Shown in pieces: positions 41,108 through 51,310 of a stretch of DNA of 64,000 bases (positions are counted from its first letter, which is position 1; each line of letters opens with the position of its first letter). The DNA comes from Locusta migratoria (Eukaryota; Arthropoda; Insecta; Orthoptera; Acrididae): positions 664,147,676 to 664,211,675 of the forward strand of contig CM048744.1 of the NCBI GenBank assembly GCA_026315105.1. Reading direction: 5' to 3'. The notes below the pieces were generated by a model that had not been told where the DNA came from, made no database searches, and saw nothing but the letters and a program-made list of their open reading frames with translations. Position numbers and translations under genes: made by a program.

Positions 41108-42038
41108 TTTTTTTTTTCTTTATTGGTATTTTAAAGCCACCGGAGGTGGCAGGCTGGCAGCAGCTTCATTGCTGCTCTTCTCAGCCGAGCGTATTTACAA
41201 AGTTAACAAATCGATTAAAACAGAGATGGGCGATAAAATTTGATGAATTTAGACACGAGTATGGAGAGTAAAATGAAGAGAACAGACATAGAGCATATAA
41301 TTTGTTGTAAAACATATTTAGAATTAAAACTACCACGGTGGTTAAAATCACACTGAGATAGAAAATCCAAGGTGGTTAAAATCTCACTACTCGATGACGA
41401 AGAGACTGCTTAAAACACATGGCAACACTAATATTCAGCCTGATCGGCGGCTGCTTAAGTATTAAAACACTACTTGGGCACGTAGCACAAGCACTGGCAC
41501 AACACTAAACGGCATACTGTTATAATGTATCAAAACGGTGGCCCCACAGTGGGAAAATCGAATGAAGGTGATGCGCGCTGGGAGAAGGACAGGAGGGGAG
41601 TGGGAGAGGGAGGAGGGAGGAGAGCGGAATGCTCAAGGACTCATCGTAGGAAGGAGCTGGGAGAGGAGAGCCAAGCGAGGGAGTGGGTGGCGATGGGAGG
41701 GGGGAGGAAGTTACAAATATGGGGATAGACTAAAGTTGAAAGGAGGGGTAGATGTCGGGACAGAGGGCGTCATCCAGGAGAGTGAGTGGAGAGTGTGGAG
41801 GTGAAGGGAGGGAGGGATAATAAGGTATCAGCGTGTCAGAGGCCCAGGATGCAGCAAAAGGTGAGAGACAACTGGGTGGCGAGATTCTTTTTTATGGGAC
41901 ACATAGCAGAGGTGGAGGTGGACGAGGAACTTCAGAAGGTGAGGAAAGGGAATCAAGTCGTAGAGGATCTGTGTGGGGGATGGGAGGCGGATACAGTAAG
42001 CGAGGCGGAGGTCGTGGCGATCTAGGATCTGGAAGGAT

Positions 42039-43048
42039 TCATAGTGGGTAGGGGGAGCGGAGACCCAAGCAGGATGGAAGGAGCAGAGGAGCGCATGATT
42101 GAGCGGTAGGTGAAGAGAATGGTGGAGGAGTTAAGGCCACAAATCCGGCCGGACATAAGCTTGAGGAGGTTGAGGTGGGAGAGGGCTTTTTCATGGACGG
42201 ATTGGAGGTGCGGTTTCCAGGAGAGGGAGCAGTCAAGGGTGAGGGCAAGGTACTTGAGGGTATTAGTTTGTGGGATGGGATGGCCATGGAGTGTGAGGTA
42301 GAGGTCGCAGTGACAGAAGGAAGGGGTGGTGTGATGATTGCCTGGGATTTTGTGGGATAACAGTAAGGAGCCACTGGTTGTACCAGTAGGAGAATTCGGA
42401 GAGATGGGACTGAAGGAGATGTTGGGAGCAGGGTTGATGGCAAGAAGGAAGGTGGTGTCAGCGTATTGGAGGAGATGAACAGGAGGCTGAGGTTGTGGCC
42501 GAATAGATAAGGTAGAAGAGGGGGGAGAGGACAGTGCCCTCGGGCACCCCTGAAGAGGGGAATAACAAACAAACTGGCGAGAAAGGAAGCGACAAAGCAG
42601 ACATAATTAATGGGAACGGCATAGAGCTGGAGTTTGAAAAGGGTCGTAGGGAAACGAGGATAGTGGCGCGACGGGAGTTCACCTGAATGGAAAGCGGTAA
42701 CATGCAGGAGTTGGGCATCGGCAGAGAAGGAAGGTCGGAAGCCTCATTGGCAGAGCGGAAGGATTTGGTGTTGACAGACATGCTGGTGGATGTGGCAGGA
42801 CAAGATAGTTTCCAAGACCTTTCTGAACACTGAGGTGAGGTTGACAGGACAATAGGAGGAGGTGTCAGATGTAGGCTTGCTGGGTTTAAGAAAAATGAGG
42901 ATATGGGAGGTTTTCCACAGGTCAGGGAAGAAGCCAGTGTAGAGGATGACGAATAGAGGGAATCAAGGGCTGTTGTGAAAGACTGGTGGCAGGATTCACA
43001 GACAAGGTGAACAGCCTGTGGAGTAAGTGTAGGGCGGTGGGGCTGCAT
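42039..43048 (-). pseudogene. J2 reverse transcriptase, frameshifted
   Basis: Minus-strand frames include 'LFPSSGVPEGTVLSPLFYLI' (fourth RT motif, where Gln-Gly-Ser of 'VPQGS' has become Glu-Gly-Thr) and, in other phases, remains of the flanking motifs. The following Asp pair region is disrupted. Several frameshifts separate the pieces, and composition again gives proline- and serine-rich translations. Confidence 0.7.
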
Positions 43049-43096
43049 GGTCTTGGTAGGGATATGGGAGTGGACAGTGTCAGCAACGGTCTGGTG

Positions 43097-43886
43097 TCAG
43101 AAGAAAGCAGCATGGTCAATGTCGGCTGGGGTGTGGAGGGGTAGGGGGTGGCTGGTGACCTGGGTGTCTATGGAACGATGGTAGGCATCCCAGTCAGTGC
43201 AGGCGTAATCATGGACTATCTTACGAGGGGACTCGGGATGGGGAGCGTGAGCCTGATGGCCGCAGGATACTAGGGTGAGGAGTACGGGGTCATGGTCACT
43301 ACCAATGAGGTCGAGAACTTCCACCTGCAGGCGGCCCAGGAGGTTAGGAGAGGCGAGGATGACATTGGGGGTAGTGTTGCTCTCTGGACGAGTGGGTTGT
43401 GAGAGGGGAACGGTGTCGCCAGGGAGCTGGGCAAGGAACTGACGGCACCGCCGGAGTTCGGCGGCAGAATGGGAAGAAAGGTTGAGGTCGGCGGCAACCA
43501 CATAGCTCGTAAAGAAATGGTCAACAAGGGAGAGGAAGTCATATGGGAGGGGTTTATTGCCACGAATGTAAATTGTGGCAAGGGTGACAGTGAGGGTGGG
43601 GAGGAAGAGGCTGAGGATCACATGTTCAGTCGGGGTGTTAAGGACAGGTTGTGGCCAGGTGGGGAGGTGGCGGAGATGGCGGAGATGGCCTCAAGCGAAG
43701 GGAGGGGCTGTCTTTGCGGCGGAGGAAGTAAGGATCAGTGCTGATGGAATGGCGGGGTTGGAGAAAGGTTTCATTCAGGAGAAAGGCACCCACGTGGTGT
43801 TGGGAGAGGGTGAGCAGGAAAAGGTGTGTGTTGGCAGGGAGGGAGCGAATATTGTGATATAGAAGTGTACAGGGTGGGCGTGCCAT
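43097..43886 (-). pseudogene. J2 endonuclease domain
   Basis: In sense order: 'LLYHNIRSLPANTHLFLLTL', 'VGAFLLNETFLQP' (catalytic Glu), 'LTVTLATIYIRGNKPLPYDF', 'SYVVAADLNLSS', 'LDLIGSDHDPVLLTL', then 'YACTDWDAYHRSIDTQVTSH'. All blocks correspond to those of J1 with about two thirds of residues alike by eye. One frameshift lies after 'NETFLQP'. The domain would nick target DNA. Confidence 0.82.
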
Positions 43887-44205
43887 GGGAGCTGTGGGGA
43901 AGGGGAGAGAGGGATGGGGTGACAGGAAACTGGGTATAGGTGTGCTTTAACGAGAGTAACGTTGTGGGTGAAGGTGAAGTGGGAGTAGTTCTGTGTGAGA
44001 GTGGCAATTGTCACCAATTACCAGACAGAGTGGGTGGCAAGAATGATTTGTTGAAGGTAGTGCGGACGCTGGAATAGGTGGATATTCTGGATGATGGTGG
44101 TGACTAATGACATCCTCCACTGTGGCAGGGGGGTGAATGGGAGGATTAATGGGGTGGTTGGGGACTGTCAGCTCAAGGGTGACAGGGAAGGGGCAAGTCT
44201 GACAC

Positions 44206-45440
44206 TTATAGGAATTGGCGGGGTGGGGCTATCACAGGTGTTGCAGGTGGGTGTGGAGGCGAGGTTGGGACATTGGCGAAGAAAGTGGGCCAACTTACAG
44301 TGGGGCACTTTTCAGTTGGGCGATCATTGTAGACGAGGCATCGCCTACAACGATTGGGGAGGGGAGCGGGAGGGATCCACCTTGTAGTGGCAATCTTAAA
44401 TATACACCTCCTTGGTGAGGAGGCATTCAATAGAAAGATCCGCATCAGATAGGTAGGGCCGGAGGAGCGGCCGGAGGGCGGAGCGGTTGGCGATCTCAGG
44501 GTGGGAGTTGATCTGCTCCAACACCTCTACCTCCATGATCACCGGGCTGAGTTTGGTGATCAAGGCAGTGAGGGTGGGCGGGCGGTGGGGAACTTGGGGT
44601 TGGGGGAAACACAGTAGAAGTGATGTAAGGGGTTAGGGAGGCATGGGGACCAAAGTGGAAGGAAGGAAGGACACGGAGGACATCAGTGTGGAAGGTGGGC
44701 AGTGGGACTTTATCAGGACGGAGTCCTTGTGTGGGATATGCTGAATGGATGGGATGGAGGGGATGTATTTTCTAATTTCAAGGGAGAGGGCACAGTTGTC
44801 GAGGAACTGGGGGTTGGGATAGGTCAGGACGTAGGTGTAGGTTTGGCGACAGTAGCCTAGGAAAGAAGCGGCGTAGTGTCCATGGTGAGGGTGGAGGAGG
44901 AGGGAGGAGCAGAGGCAGTGGTGGAGGGGGCCTTTTTGGTGGCGCCATGGGCGGGTTCCGCGCTGGAACGTTTGGCAGCGGTCTTCTTAGGGATGCGGGA
45001 AGTTCAAGGGGCAGGAAGGATGGGGAAAGGGACGGGTTGGATGGGGATGTGGCGAGAAGCGGGGCCCAGCTGTGGTGGGAGTGGCGACTCTGCCACTGTG
45101 GCATGGCGGTGCTGAATCCTGGCTATGGAGAGTTGTGGGAAGTCTTCTGAGTAGGGGTGAAGGAGAGCGGGAGGGACGGGGGCGGGGGAGGGTGCTGAGA
45201 GGGAGATTGTGAGGGGGAGACTTGGTGTGCAGCGGCGGCAGGAGAGGAGGCGGGGACGGATAAAATAACAGACAGAGGGATGGGAGATTGCGGAAGCGAG
45301 GAGGCACTCCACGTGGTCGTGGAAGCCTGGGAGGGAGTGGTGTATACGACGGTGGTGGTGGTAACAGGGGGCGAGTCCAACTCTGAAGAAAGGATGGGAA
45401 AGATGGAAAGACAATAAGACGAAGAAGAAGAAAGCAAGGG
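44206..45440 (-). pseudogene. J2 ORF1 region
   Basis: 'CRRCLVYNDRPTEKC' (44206-44445) matches J1 'CARCLVYDDYLTQHC', the first zinc knuckle. Upstream are proline/serine-rich frames up to 45440. Later knuckles are partly lost to frameshifts. It is more decayed than ORF1 of J1. Confidence 0.6.
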
Positions 45441-45745
45441 AAGAAGGCAGTCTAGAAGTCCTGCGTCCTACGGCTTCGAGAGCAGCTGCGGCGATCTCGG
45501 CCCGCGAGAGGAGGCGGGAATGACCAGTGGCGGCGTCGACGTGACGGTGGATCGTCCCTGGCCACGGGAGGCGGCGAGGAAGGCCGCGGCGGTTGACTGC
45601 GGCGGCGGCGCCGAGAAGCTGCAGTGGGGCCTCAGCGACTCCCTGGCGGTGGCGCTGACTCCTGGCTTGGCTGATGGCGTCCTTGATGTCGTCGGCGGCT
45701 GGCAGGTACTGCGGATGGCGTCGTTTTATTGGCCCTAGAAAGCAC

Positions 45746-47189
45746 AAAATGACCGGTTAGTGTCGTTTCCTGGTTCGCCTAGCTGGTTTACACCCCGAGG
45801 CCGGTATGTACATAACGTAGACTTTCATAACAAATACACTCTGTTAACGATGAATGACTCCGAAGCCAGAAAACTTTTTTCAGGAACCAATTGTTAACAA
45901 AATAAGCAATTACTGATACGGTGACGTTGTTTGGGACATGACCGAATATCAAGAATTGTATATATGCCTAAAACAAGAAATTGACAATTTCAGTGCGTTC
46001 GCGTTCATACGTTCGGTCACTTGCGGGAATCCATTATGCGCTGCGACCAAGAGGAACCAATAGGCAGGGGGCGCTACCATCTTAATAAGCTATAAGCTGA
46101 GAAATCGGGCAATTGGGCAGGAAGGGAAGCATGCCTCGATAGCCTAATTGCTTTTAAAACATTATTACGCAGCTTGTGGGCTGCTAAATTTTACTGCAAT
46201 ATATATGAAATAAGGAACTTCCAAAATTCTAAGAGCGATCTATTTCTTTACAAATTACCTGCAGAGCGAAACACTCGTCACTCGTCACCCTATATAGAGA
46301 GTGAAGCGAAATTCGCGCACTCGGGCTTGGTATCACGTTTCCCACATGCTGAAAAGTCTCACAAGATTATGTCCTGCGAATATTTCCGGCAATAAATGGA
46401 CGTCGAAGACTGAGATGGGTGTGTGTTCCATACGTCAGTATCTTTCATAATTACACAAGTACACCAACAAACTTCTATAGGATGTAGAAGGAGTTCTGAG
46501 GAACAAAATGAGCATAGGAACCCATTCTCGGGAACTCCATTCAACGACGTTCCAAGTTAAACGCACCGGCGCTTGCCGCTAGACGTCCCCTCCAGCAACT
46601 TCGACCCTCTGTAGCGTCATTCGATGACGTTTTCGGGCATGGCTTCCTTTGCTAATTTAGTTCCTCAAGTTGCCTTCTTCATCCCCTACAAATTTGTTGG
46701 TGGCAACTGTTTAATTCTGAAATACACTGACGTACGGACCACACACTCACGTTGACGCCCATGTACTGCCAGAAATATCCACAGGAGGAAATTTTTGAAA
46801 AACATTTTTTAATTCGTGGCATCTGAGGAATCGCGCTGCGAAGACCGAGTGCGCTAATTTCGCTTTACTCTGTATTTCTCACTGTATATCTTTAAAAAAA
46901 GTCTATAAACACTGTTCTACACCAAGTAAATATTAAGGGGTTGTCTAAAGTGGATATTTTCATTCTATTCTAGATAGCTTTGTGTACTTGTGGAAACAAT
47001 GAGGCGACGAACGTCACGGCGTGTCGCCTTATATCGTGCCGCACTGTCGAGAGGAGTGCTTCAACTGAGCGTGACCTAGGCTCACTAAGTCCCCATGAAG
47101 AACAATCAGCCATTCTGCCTCTGCATGCGAAAATCACTGCGAAAGCGTTCGCAGTACAGGAGTTTGTTCACGAACTGACCTGTCTGTTA
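45746..47189. other. no recognisable gene
   Basis: About 1.4 kb with only short frames. 46300-46330 has 'gcgaaattcgcgcactcggg', which is partly palindromic. 46560-46640 is moderately GC-rich. I recognise no family. Confidence 0.4.
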
Positions 47190-47225
47190 CGAGGGTTGGA
47201 ACTTAAATAATGGCAACTACTTGAA
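47190..47225 (+). repeat. possible mariner terminal repeat, solitary
   Basis: 'ttacgagggttggaacttaa' followed by 'ataatggcaact' resembles a mariner-family terminus as I recall it. No partner terminus or transposase is nearby, so it would be a truncated end. Confidence 0.35.
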
Positions 47226-47372
47226 AGAGTGATGTTTGTTTATAATTATTGTTTATGTACTTAAAGAAGTAGTTAATATAATTTGTGCATTACAAGGATT
47301 AGTAAAATGTCAAAGAGACATACATAATACGGAAATTAGGAAAGACAAATGTAGAGCTATTTTTATTTCTTC

Positions 47373-48635
47373 CTAGCTTAAACCCGCGGCTCCGCTCGCG
47401 TGTTGGTTGATTATGATAAATAAGCTATCTTTTAGTGGTATGCTATGAGACTGATTTTGAAGGATTAAATGAAATACAATACCTTCTTTAGAAACAAACA
47501 TTTTTAATCAACATTCAAATAAAAAAAATAATGTGAAGTTCTCAATGATTTACAATAAATAATACATACATTATTCCTTATAGCCTGTGTTGCAATATCT
47601 CAATACGTATGGTGAGAGTAATGTCCAAATTCATTTTAATTACATTTTAAGGCGTTCTGGTAAACTGCGTTATTTGTAGTGTTGTTTGGTGCGTAAATGT
47701 AGAGATTTTTTGGCTTGCCCATCCTTGACAAGCGACGTATAATTGACCATGTGCAAAACATGCCAATGTAAATGGATTCCTGCGACGTTTAATGATTGTC
47801 CTTGAGCTTTGTTAATTATTATGGCAAAAGCTAGACGAACTGGAAACTGAAGTCTTTTGAAATGAAACGGCATATCTGAAGGGATTAAAGAAATGCGTAT
47901 AAAAACATCTTTTCTGGCTGATGATCCTGAAAAAAAAAAAAAAAAAAGTTTCGCTGTATGTAATCTCCTTGGTACAGAGTCGCAAACGTCATCGCTGGCC
48001 TTCAGTCCAAATTTTTTTTATAATTTGACGACTTTCAACCACTATATCTTCCACCCTTTATAGCTATCGGCATGGAACTTCTATGGTGTACAACGGGAGA
48101 CTTCGGGCAACAATTACACACAGACCATTCGTTTGCGTTCTGTAGTTTTCGCTGCAGAGCGAAATATTAACCCACACACATGTCGAATTTTATAAACACC
48201 GATACCTTTCCATCTCAATATACTCCACCCATTTATCATTATCAACCCTCAAATAACAATGCAACCAATAAAACCATTTTCAAAGAGTAAATATAATTTT
48301 CAAAGTGTAATTATTGTTCCGCATTTCCCGTTATGTTCTTCAGATTACTAAATATCTATCAGATCGCTATAAAACCGTGCCTAAAACCTTCCTCAGGTAT
48401 AAATTAGTAACTGTACAAAATTTAAGTCTCTGCGTCTTGTCGTTCGGACGAGATAAGCGTACACCGAACAGACATACACATTAATATATATATATATATC
48501 CGATTGCCATAAAACCTTGTCTAAAGCCTTCCCCGGGTAGACATTAGTAACTGTACAAATTTTTAGTTCTTTATGTCTTGTGGTTCAGACTTGATAAACG
48601 TACACCGAACAGACATTCACATTTATAGATATAGA
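47373..48635 (-). mobile_element. Helitron copy H2 with helicase C-terminus
   Basis: Same termini as H1 in the same orientation: on the minus strand TC after A at 48635, and the hairpin 'gcgagcggagccgcgggttt' before CTAG at 47373. It retains the end of the Rep/helicase ORF (47670-47873), which H1 lacks. It contains a 16-17 base A run (47931-47947) and a short AT tract at 48483-48498. The base after CTAG is G rather than the expected T, so either a base changed or the border is off by little. Confidence 0.82.
47670..47873 (-). pseudogene. Helitron PIF1-type helicase, C-terminal end
   Basis: Reads 'FKRLQFPVRLAFAIIINKAQ', 'GQSLNVAGIHL' and 'VNYTSLVKDGQAKKSLHL'. This is the last helicase motif block of Helitron proteins ('INKxQGQ' and then a decayed 'QLYVAxSR'). 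Everything upstream, including Rep, is absent. The ORF is closed by a stop near the element 3' end, as in autonomous Helitrons. Confidence 0.85.
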
Positions 48636-48650
48636 TTTTATGCCACTACA

Positions 48651-48815
48651 CATCAAATGTTTGTAGAGCTTATGGAACTTAACTACGGGGTCATCAGTCC
48701 CTAAACTTACAGACTACACATGAACTAGCTTATACTAAGGACGGCACAAACATCCATGCCCGAGGGGGGATTCGAACCACCCACCGCAATGGCCGTGCAG
48801 ACCGTGACTGGACGC
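48651..48815 (-). mobile_element. SINE, type A, 5'-truncated
   Basis: Tail ('atgtttgtagagcttatgga'), body and B-box complement ('ggggattcgaaccacccacc') are present. The sequence stops at 'gaccgtgactgga', so the last 30 or so bases (the 'ccgcggccggc' head complement) are missing. Confidence 0.82.
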
Positions 48816-48954
48816 TATATACTAAAATGAATGTAACCGACACTATTCGAACTCACCCAATATCGTATACAGAAATGTAGCTTGCCGGCCGCTTGGAGCG
48901 CTACTGTCGCAGAGTGTAACAAAAGTCTGTAGGAATTTCGTGACTGTATATGTA

Positions 48955-50134
48955 AAGGTAGGTCCGCACGCAACGACCTGTCTGCGCAAATATCTATGCA
49001 AATGTCTACGCACATCAATCGTTGCGTGTGGACGGCTATTTAGATCGCTGCAAATTCTCCCGCTCCCCTTCTGTCGGTGTAGGAAAACGCTTCAGCAGAA
49101 AAAAAAACTACAGTCCGAACGGGAAGTGAATACGCTCTTTTTCGAAGTATATTTATTTCTATCAGTGATGGAAAAAAGTCAGTTGCACTGTTTGCAACGT
49201 GTCTTGCGAAAAGACTCGAAACAGAACACCAGAAAAGGAAAACCCGGACGAAATGGTCTAGGCAGTGGCTGCCGAGGCTTTCAAAATACTGAAGACTTGG
49301 TCTGAAAACCTACACCAGATCGAAGAGATTTTGAAACTTTAAATAATTCTTTAAGATGTACAGATTAGAACGAATTTTAATTAGTTATTATTTTTAATAA
49401 CAAATTCCCTGTTTAATAGCAGGATCAACCAATTATAATTTTCCTTTGAGAGAATTGTACACAGCTGCTTGATTTGTCTCTATGGTTTCGATAAATATCA
49501 ATAAATCAGACAGTGAATTCCCCAGACTACTGACGTATTGTAAAATGTAAACTTTCATGGCCGGAATGGTCAAAATTAATAATAATTTCCGGGCTATTAT
49601 GCCGTGGTCTTGTGGATTTATTATGGAAACCCAACGTTTCGGCCCCGACTGCGGAGGACATTTTTCAATGGGGATCGTGGCACTTTTGAATGTCCGATGC
49701 ACACCCTGGTTCGCCTGACTAACGAGCCAAGGTGTGCATCGGACATACAAAAGTGCCACGATCCCCATTGAAAATGTCCTCCGCAGTCGGGGACGAAACG
49801 TTGGGTTTCCATAATAAATCAAGACCACGGCATAATAGCCCGGAAATTTTAGTAATTTTTACTGGCGTATGTCAGCCATTGACGTTCATTTGTACACAAA
49901 CACGACGAAAAAGTCTAAAAGAGATTTGCAGCGATCTCCTATTCACACGTTCCAACTTATCTGCACAGATGTGATTTGAACCCACAGATTTGACCAATTT
50001 TGCTCAAACATCCAATTCCAACTTCCAGGTTTGGGCATTTTCATATCTGCGCCAAATTTGCTGTCCACAAGCAACGATTTGCGATGTGTGCGTAGACATT
50101 TGCGCAGACAGATCGTTGCGTGTGGGCCCGCCTT
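48955..50134 (+). mobile_element. TIR element, PIF/Harbinger-like, with nested foldback
   Basis: Left 'aaggtaggtccgcacgcaac' and right (complement) 'aaggcgggcccacacgcaac' begin inverted repeats that continue through 'ctgtctgcgcaaat' and 'atcgttgc' for about 80 bp. TA (or a TWA variant) flanks both ends. A broken plus-strand frame near 49230-49330 has 'TKWSRQWLPRLSKY', resembling the Trp-rich N-terminal block of PIF/Harbinger transposases. The class is tentative because the TSD is not clean. Confidence 0.6.
49583..49850. repeat. foldback, about 130 bp arms, PLE-terminus-like
   Basis: 'aatttccgggctattatgcc' on the left is the inverse of 'ggcataatagcccggaaatt' on the right. The arms match closely through 'ccccgactgcggaggacatt' and 'gtgtgcatcgga'-type sequence to a nine-base loop (49714-49722). 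The right arm's 'agtcggggacgaaacgttgg' has the 'gacgaaacg' phrase typical of PLE termini. It interrupts the TIR element. Confidence 0.82.
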
Positions 50135-50444
50135 TAAACCCGTTCTACACGGTAATCATTACTTATAGAAGTAGAAAGTGTGTTCTCTCTTCTCCGATAA
50201 CACGGACTGAATAGGGTTAGTGCGGAAATCTCCCGCTAGGCAGCGCTGCGATCGTTTTGCGCGCTGGTTGTGTTATATAACGCTTACAAACGCTCCACCG
50301 TGTGCTTCGTCGCTGATTTATGGACCTTTCGGGTTTTATATGAAAAACTGTGCAGTGGTACAGATATATAATTAAACTGAACGACGTGAATGCCAAGCAA
50401 ATATTTCGATTGAAACGAACAGAAGAGTGGCAGTCTCCTAAACT

Positions 50445-50615
50445 GGACTATACCTCCGTGTTCTGTGCCTGGTTACAAGTCAAGCTGTAGCCTACAAGTT
50501 GCAAGAAAATTTTAAGAAGTGGAAGAAGGTTATCGAAAATAAAGACAAGGTGCTAACAAGAAAGTCCTGCATTTGTGACGCTCACTTCCTGAAAATTTTA
50601 TATTAGAAAGGTAAA
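50445..50615 (+). pseudogene. THAP-domain fragment (P-like element)
   Basis: Over one frameshift the plus strand reads 'SVPGYKSSCSLQVARKF' and 'KWKKVIENKDKVLTRKSCIC' continuing 'DAHFLK'. This fits the C2CH layout of a THAP zinc finger (x-VPGC, then W, then C-x2-C-x2-HF), though the first Cys pair is partly lost. Upstream (50220-50340) is GC-mixed sequence that may be the element's end. No transposase core is seen. Confidence 0.5.
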
Positions 50616-51046
50616 AACTGAAAATTCATTATTTGTGGAAACGAAGTAGAACTGCCAAGAATTTATTAGCACTTGAAACCAAACTCAGTCCTCACATTTT
50701 CCGAAGTTACCCAAATATTTGTCTATCCGATTAAAGCTATGAAAATCTCCTGCATAGAGGTAAGAGCTGCTTCAAAAACTGTGAATATAACACCCACAAA
50801 TTTGTGTTAGTGATATCACTTCTGATTTAAATGAAACCTAGTTGTTGATCCACTTACTAAAGCAAAGCGCAAGTAAACAAAAATTAAAAAGTAGCTTGGT
50901 CAGGACAAAGAACAAACTCAAGTCAGAGAAGGGTAGAGTAACTGTGCTGCTGTAGACGCACAACAGTCACTTCTGGGAAGGGAGTCTGCAGATCTGCAGG
51001 TGCCGACGCAAGCTTGCTTGACTACCGGCTACGAAACTCTAAATCC
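50616..51046. other. no recognisable feature
   Basis: AT-rich sequence, possibly the continuation of the THAP-bearing element, with no readable frame. Confidence 0.35.
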
Positions 51047-51056
51047 TGACTCAATT

Positions 51057-51143
51057 CAAATGTTTGTAAATCTATCGGACCAAACTGCGTGGTCATCAGT
51101 CCGTAGCTTACAAACTACTTAAACTTAGGTAAACTAATCTAAT

Positions 51144-51188
<45 letters not shown>

Positions 51189-51300
51189 ACACACACACAC
51201 ACACCCCCATGCCCCAGGGAGGACTCGAACCTCCGACGGCGAGCAACCGCGCGCTCCGCAGGGAGGCGCCTTAGACCGCTCGGCTACTGCACCGCAGCCT
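51057..51300 (-). mobile_element. SINE, type C, with expanded CA tract and 10 bp TSD
   Basis: Plus-strand order: tail ('caaatgtttgtaaatctatc'), 'gtggtcatcagtccgtagct', CA run, 'gggaggactcgaacctccga', 'agaccgctcggctactgcac'. The 10 bp 'tgactcaatt' flanks it at 51047-51056 and 51301-51310. Except for the CA run it is almost identical to the copies at 16.7 and 53.0 kb. Confidence 0.93.
51145..51204. repeat. (CA)n microsatellite inside SINE
   Basis: About 60 bases of CA with one 'cata' interruption, at the same site within the SINE as the tract at 4391-4447. Confidence 0.95.
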
Positions 51301-51310
51301 TGACTCAATT

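Larger units (their letters stand above)
41108..45745 (-). mobile_element. Jockey/I-type non-LTR retrotransposon J2, decayed
   Basis: The second copy of the J1 family has the same order: GC-rich leader (about 45450-45745), ORF1 region (about 44200-45440), endonuclease (43097-43886), RT (about 42039-43048) and 3' end. The tail complement is the T run at 41108-41117. In sense direction AATAAA (41119-41124 complement) directly precedes the A tail. The 'ggcagcagcttcattgctgc' hairpin is conserved with J1. The copy is shorter than J1 and the 5' border is not defined. Confidence 0.72.

Noticed and set aside
47190..47225. A complete mariner at 47.2 kb
   Set aside because: Only one terminus-like phrase is present. 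No partner terminus or transposase follows before the Helitron.
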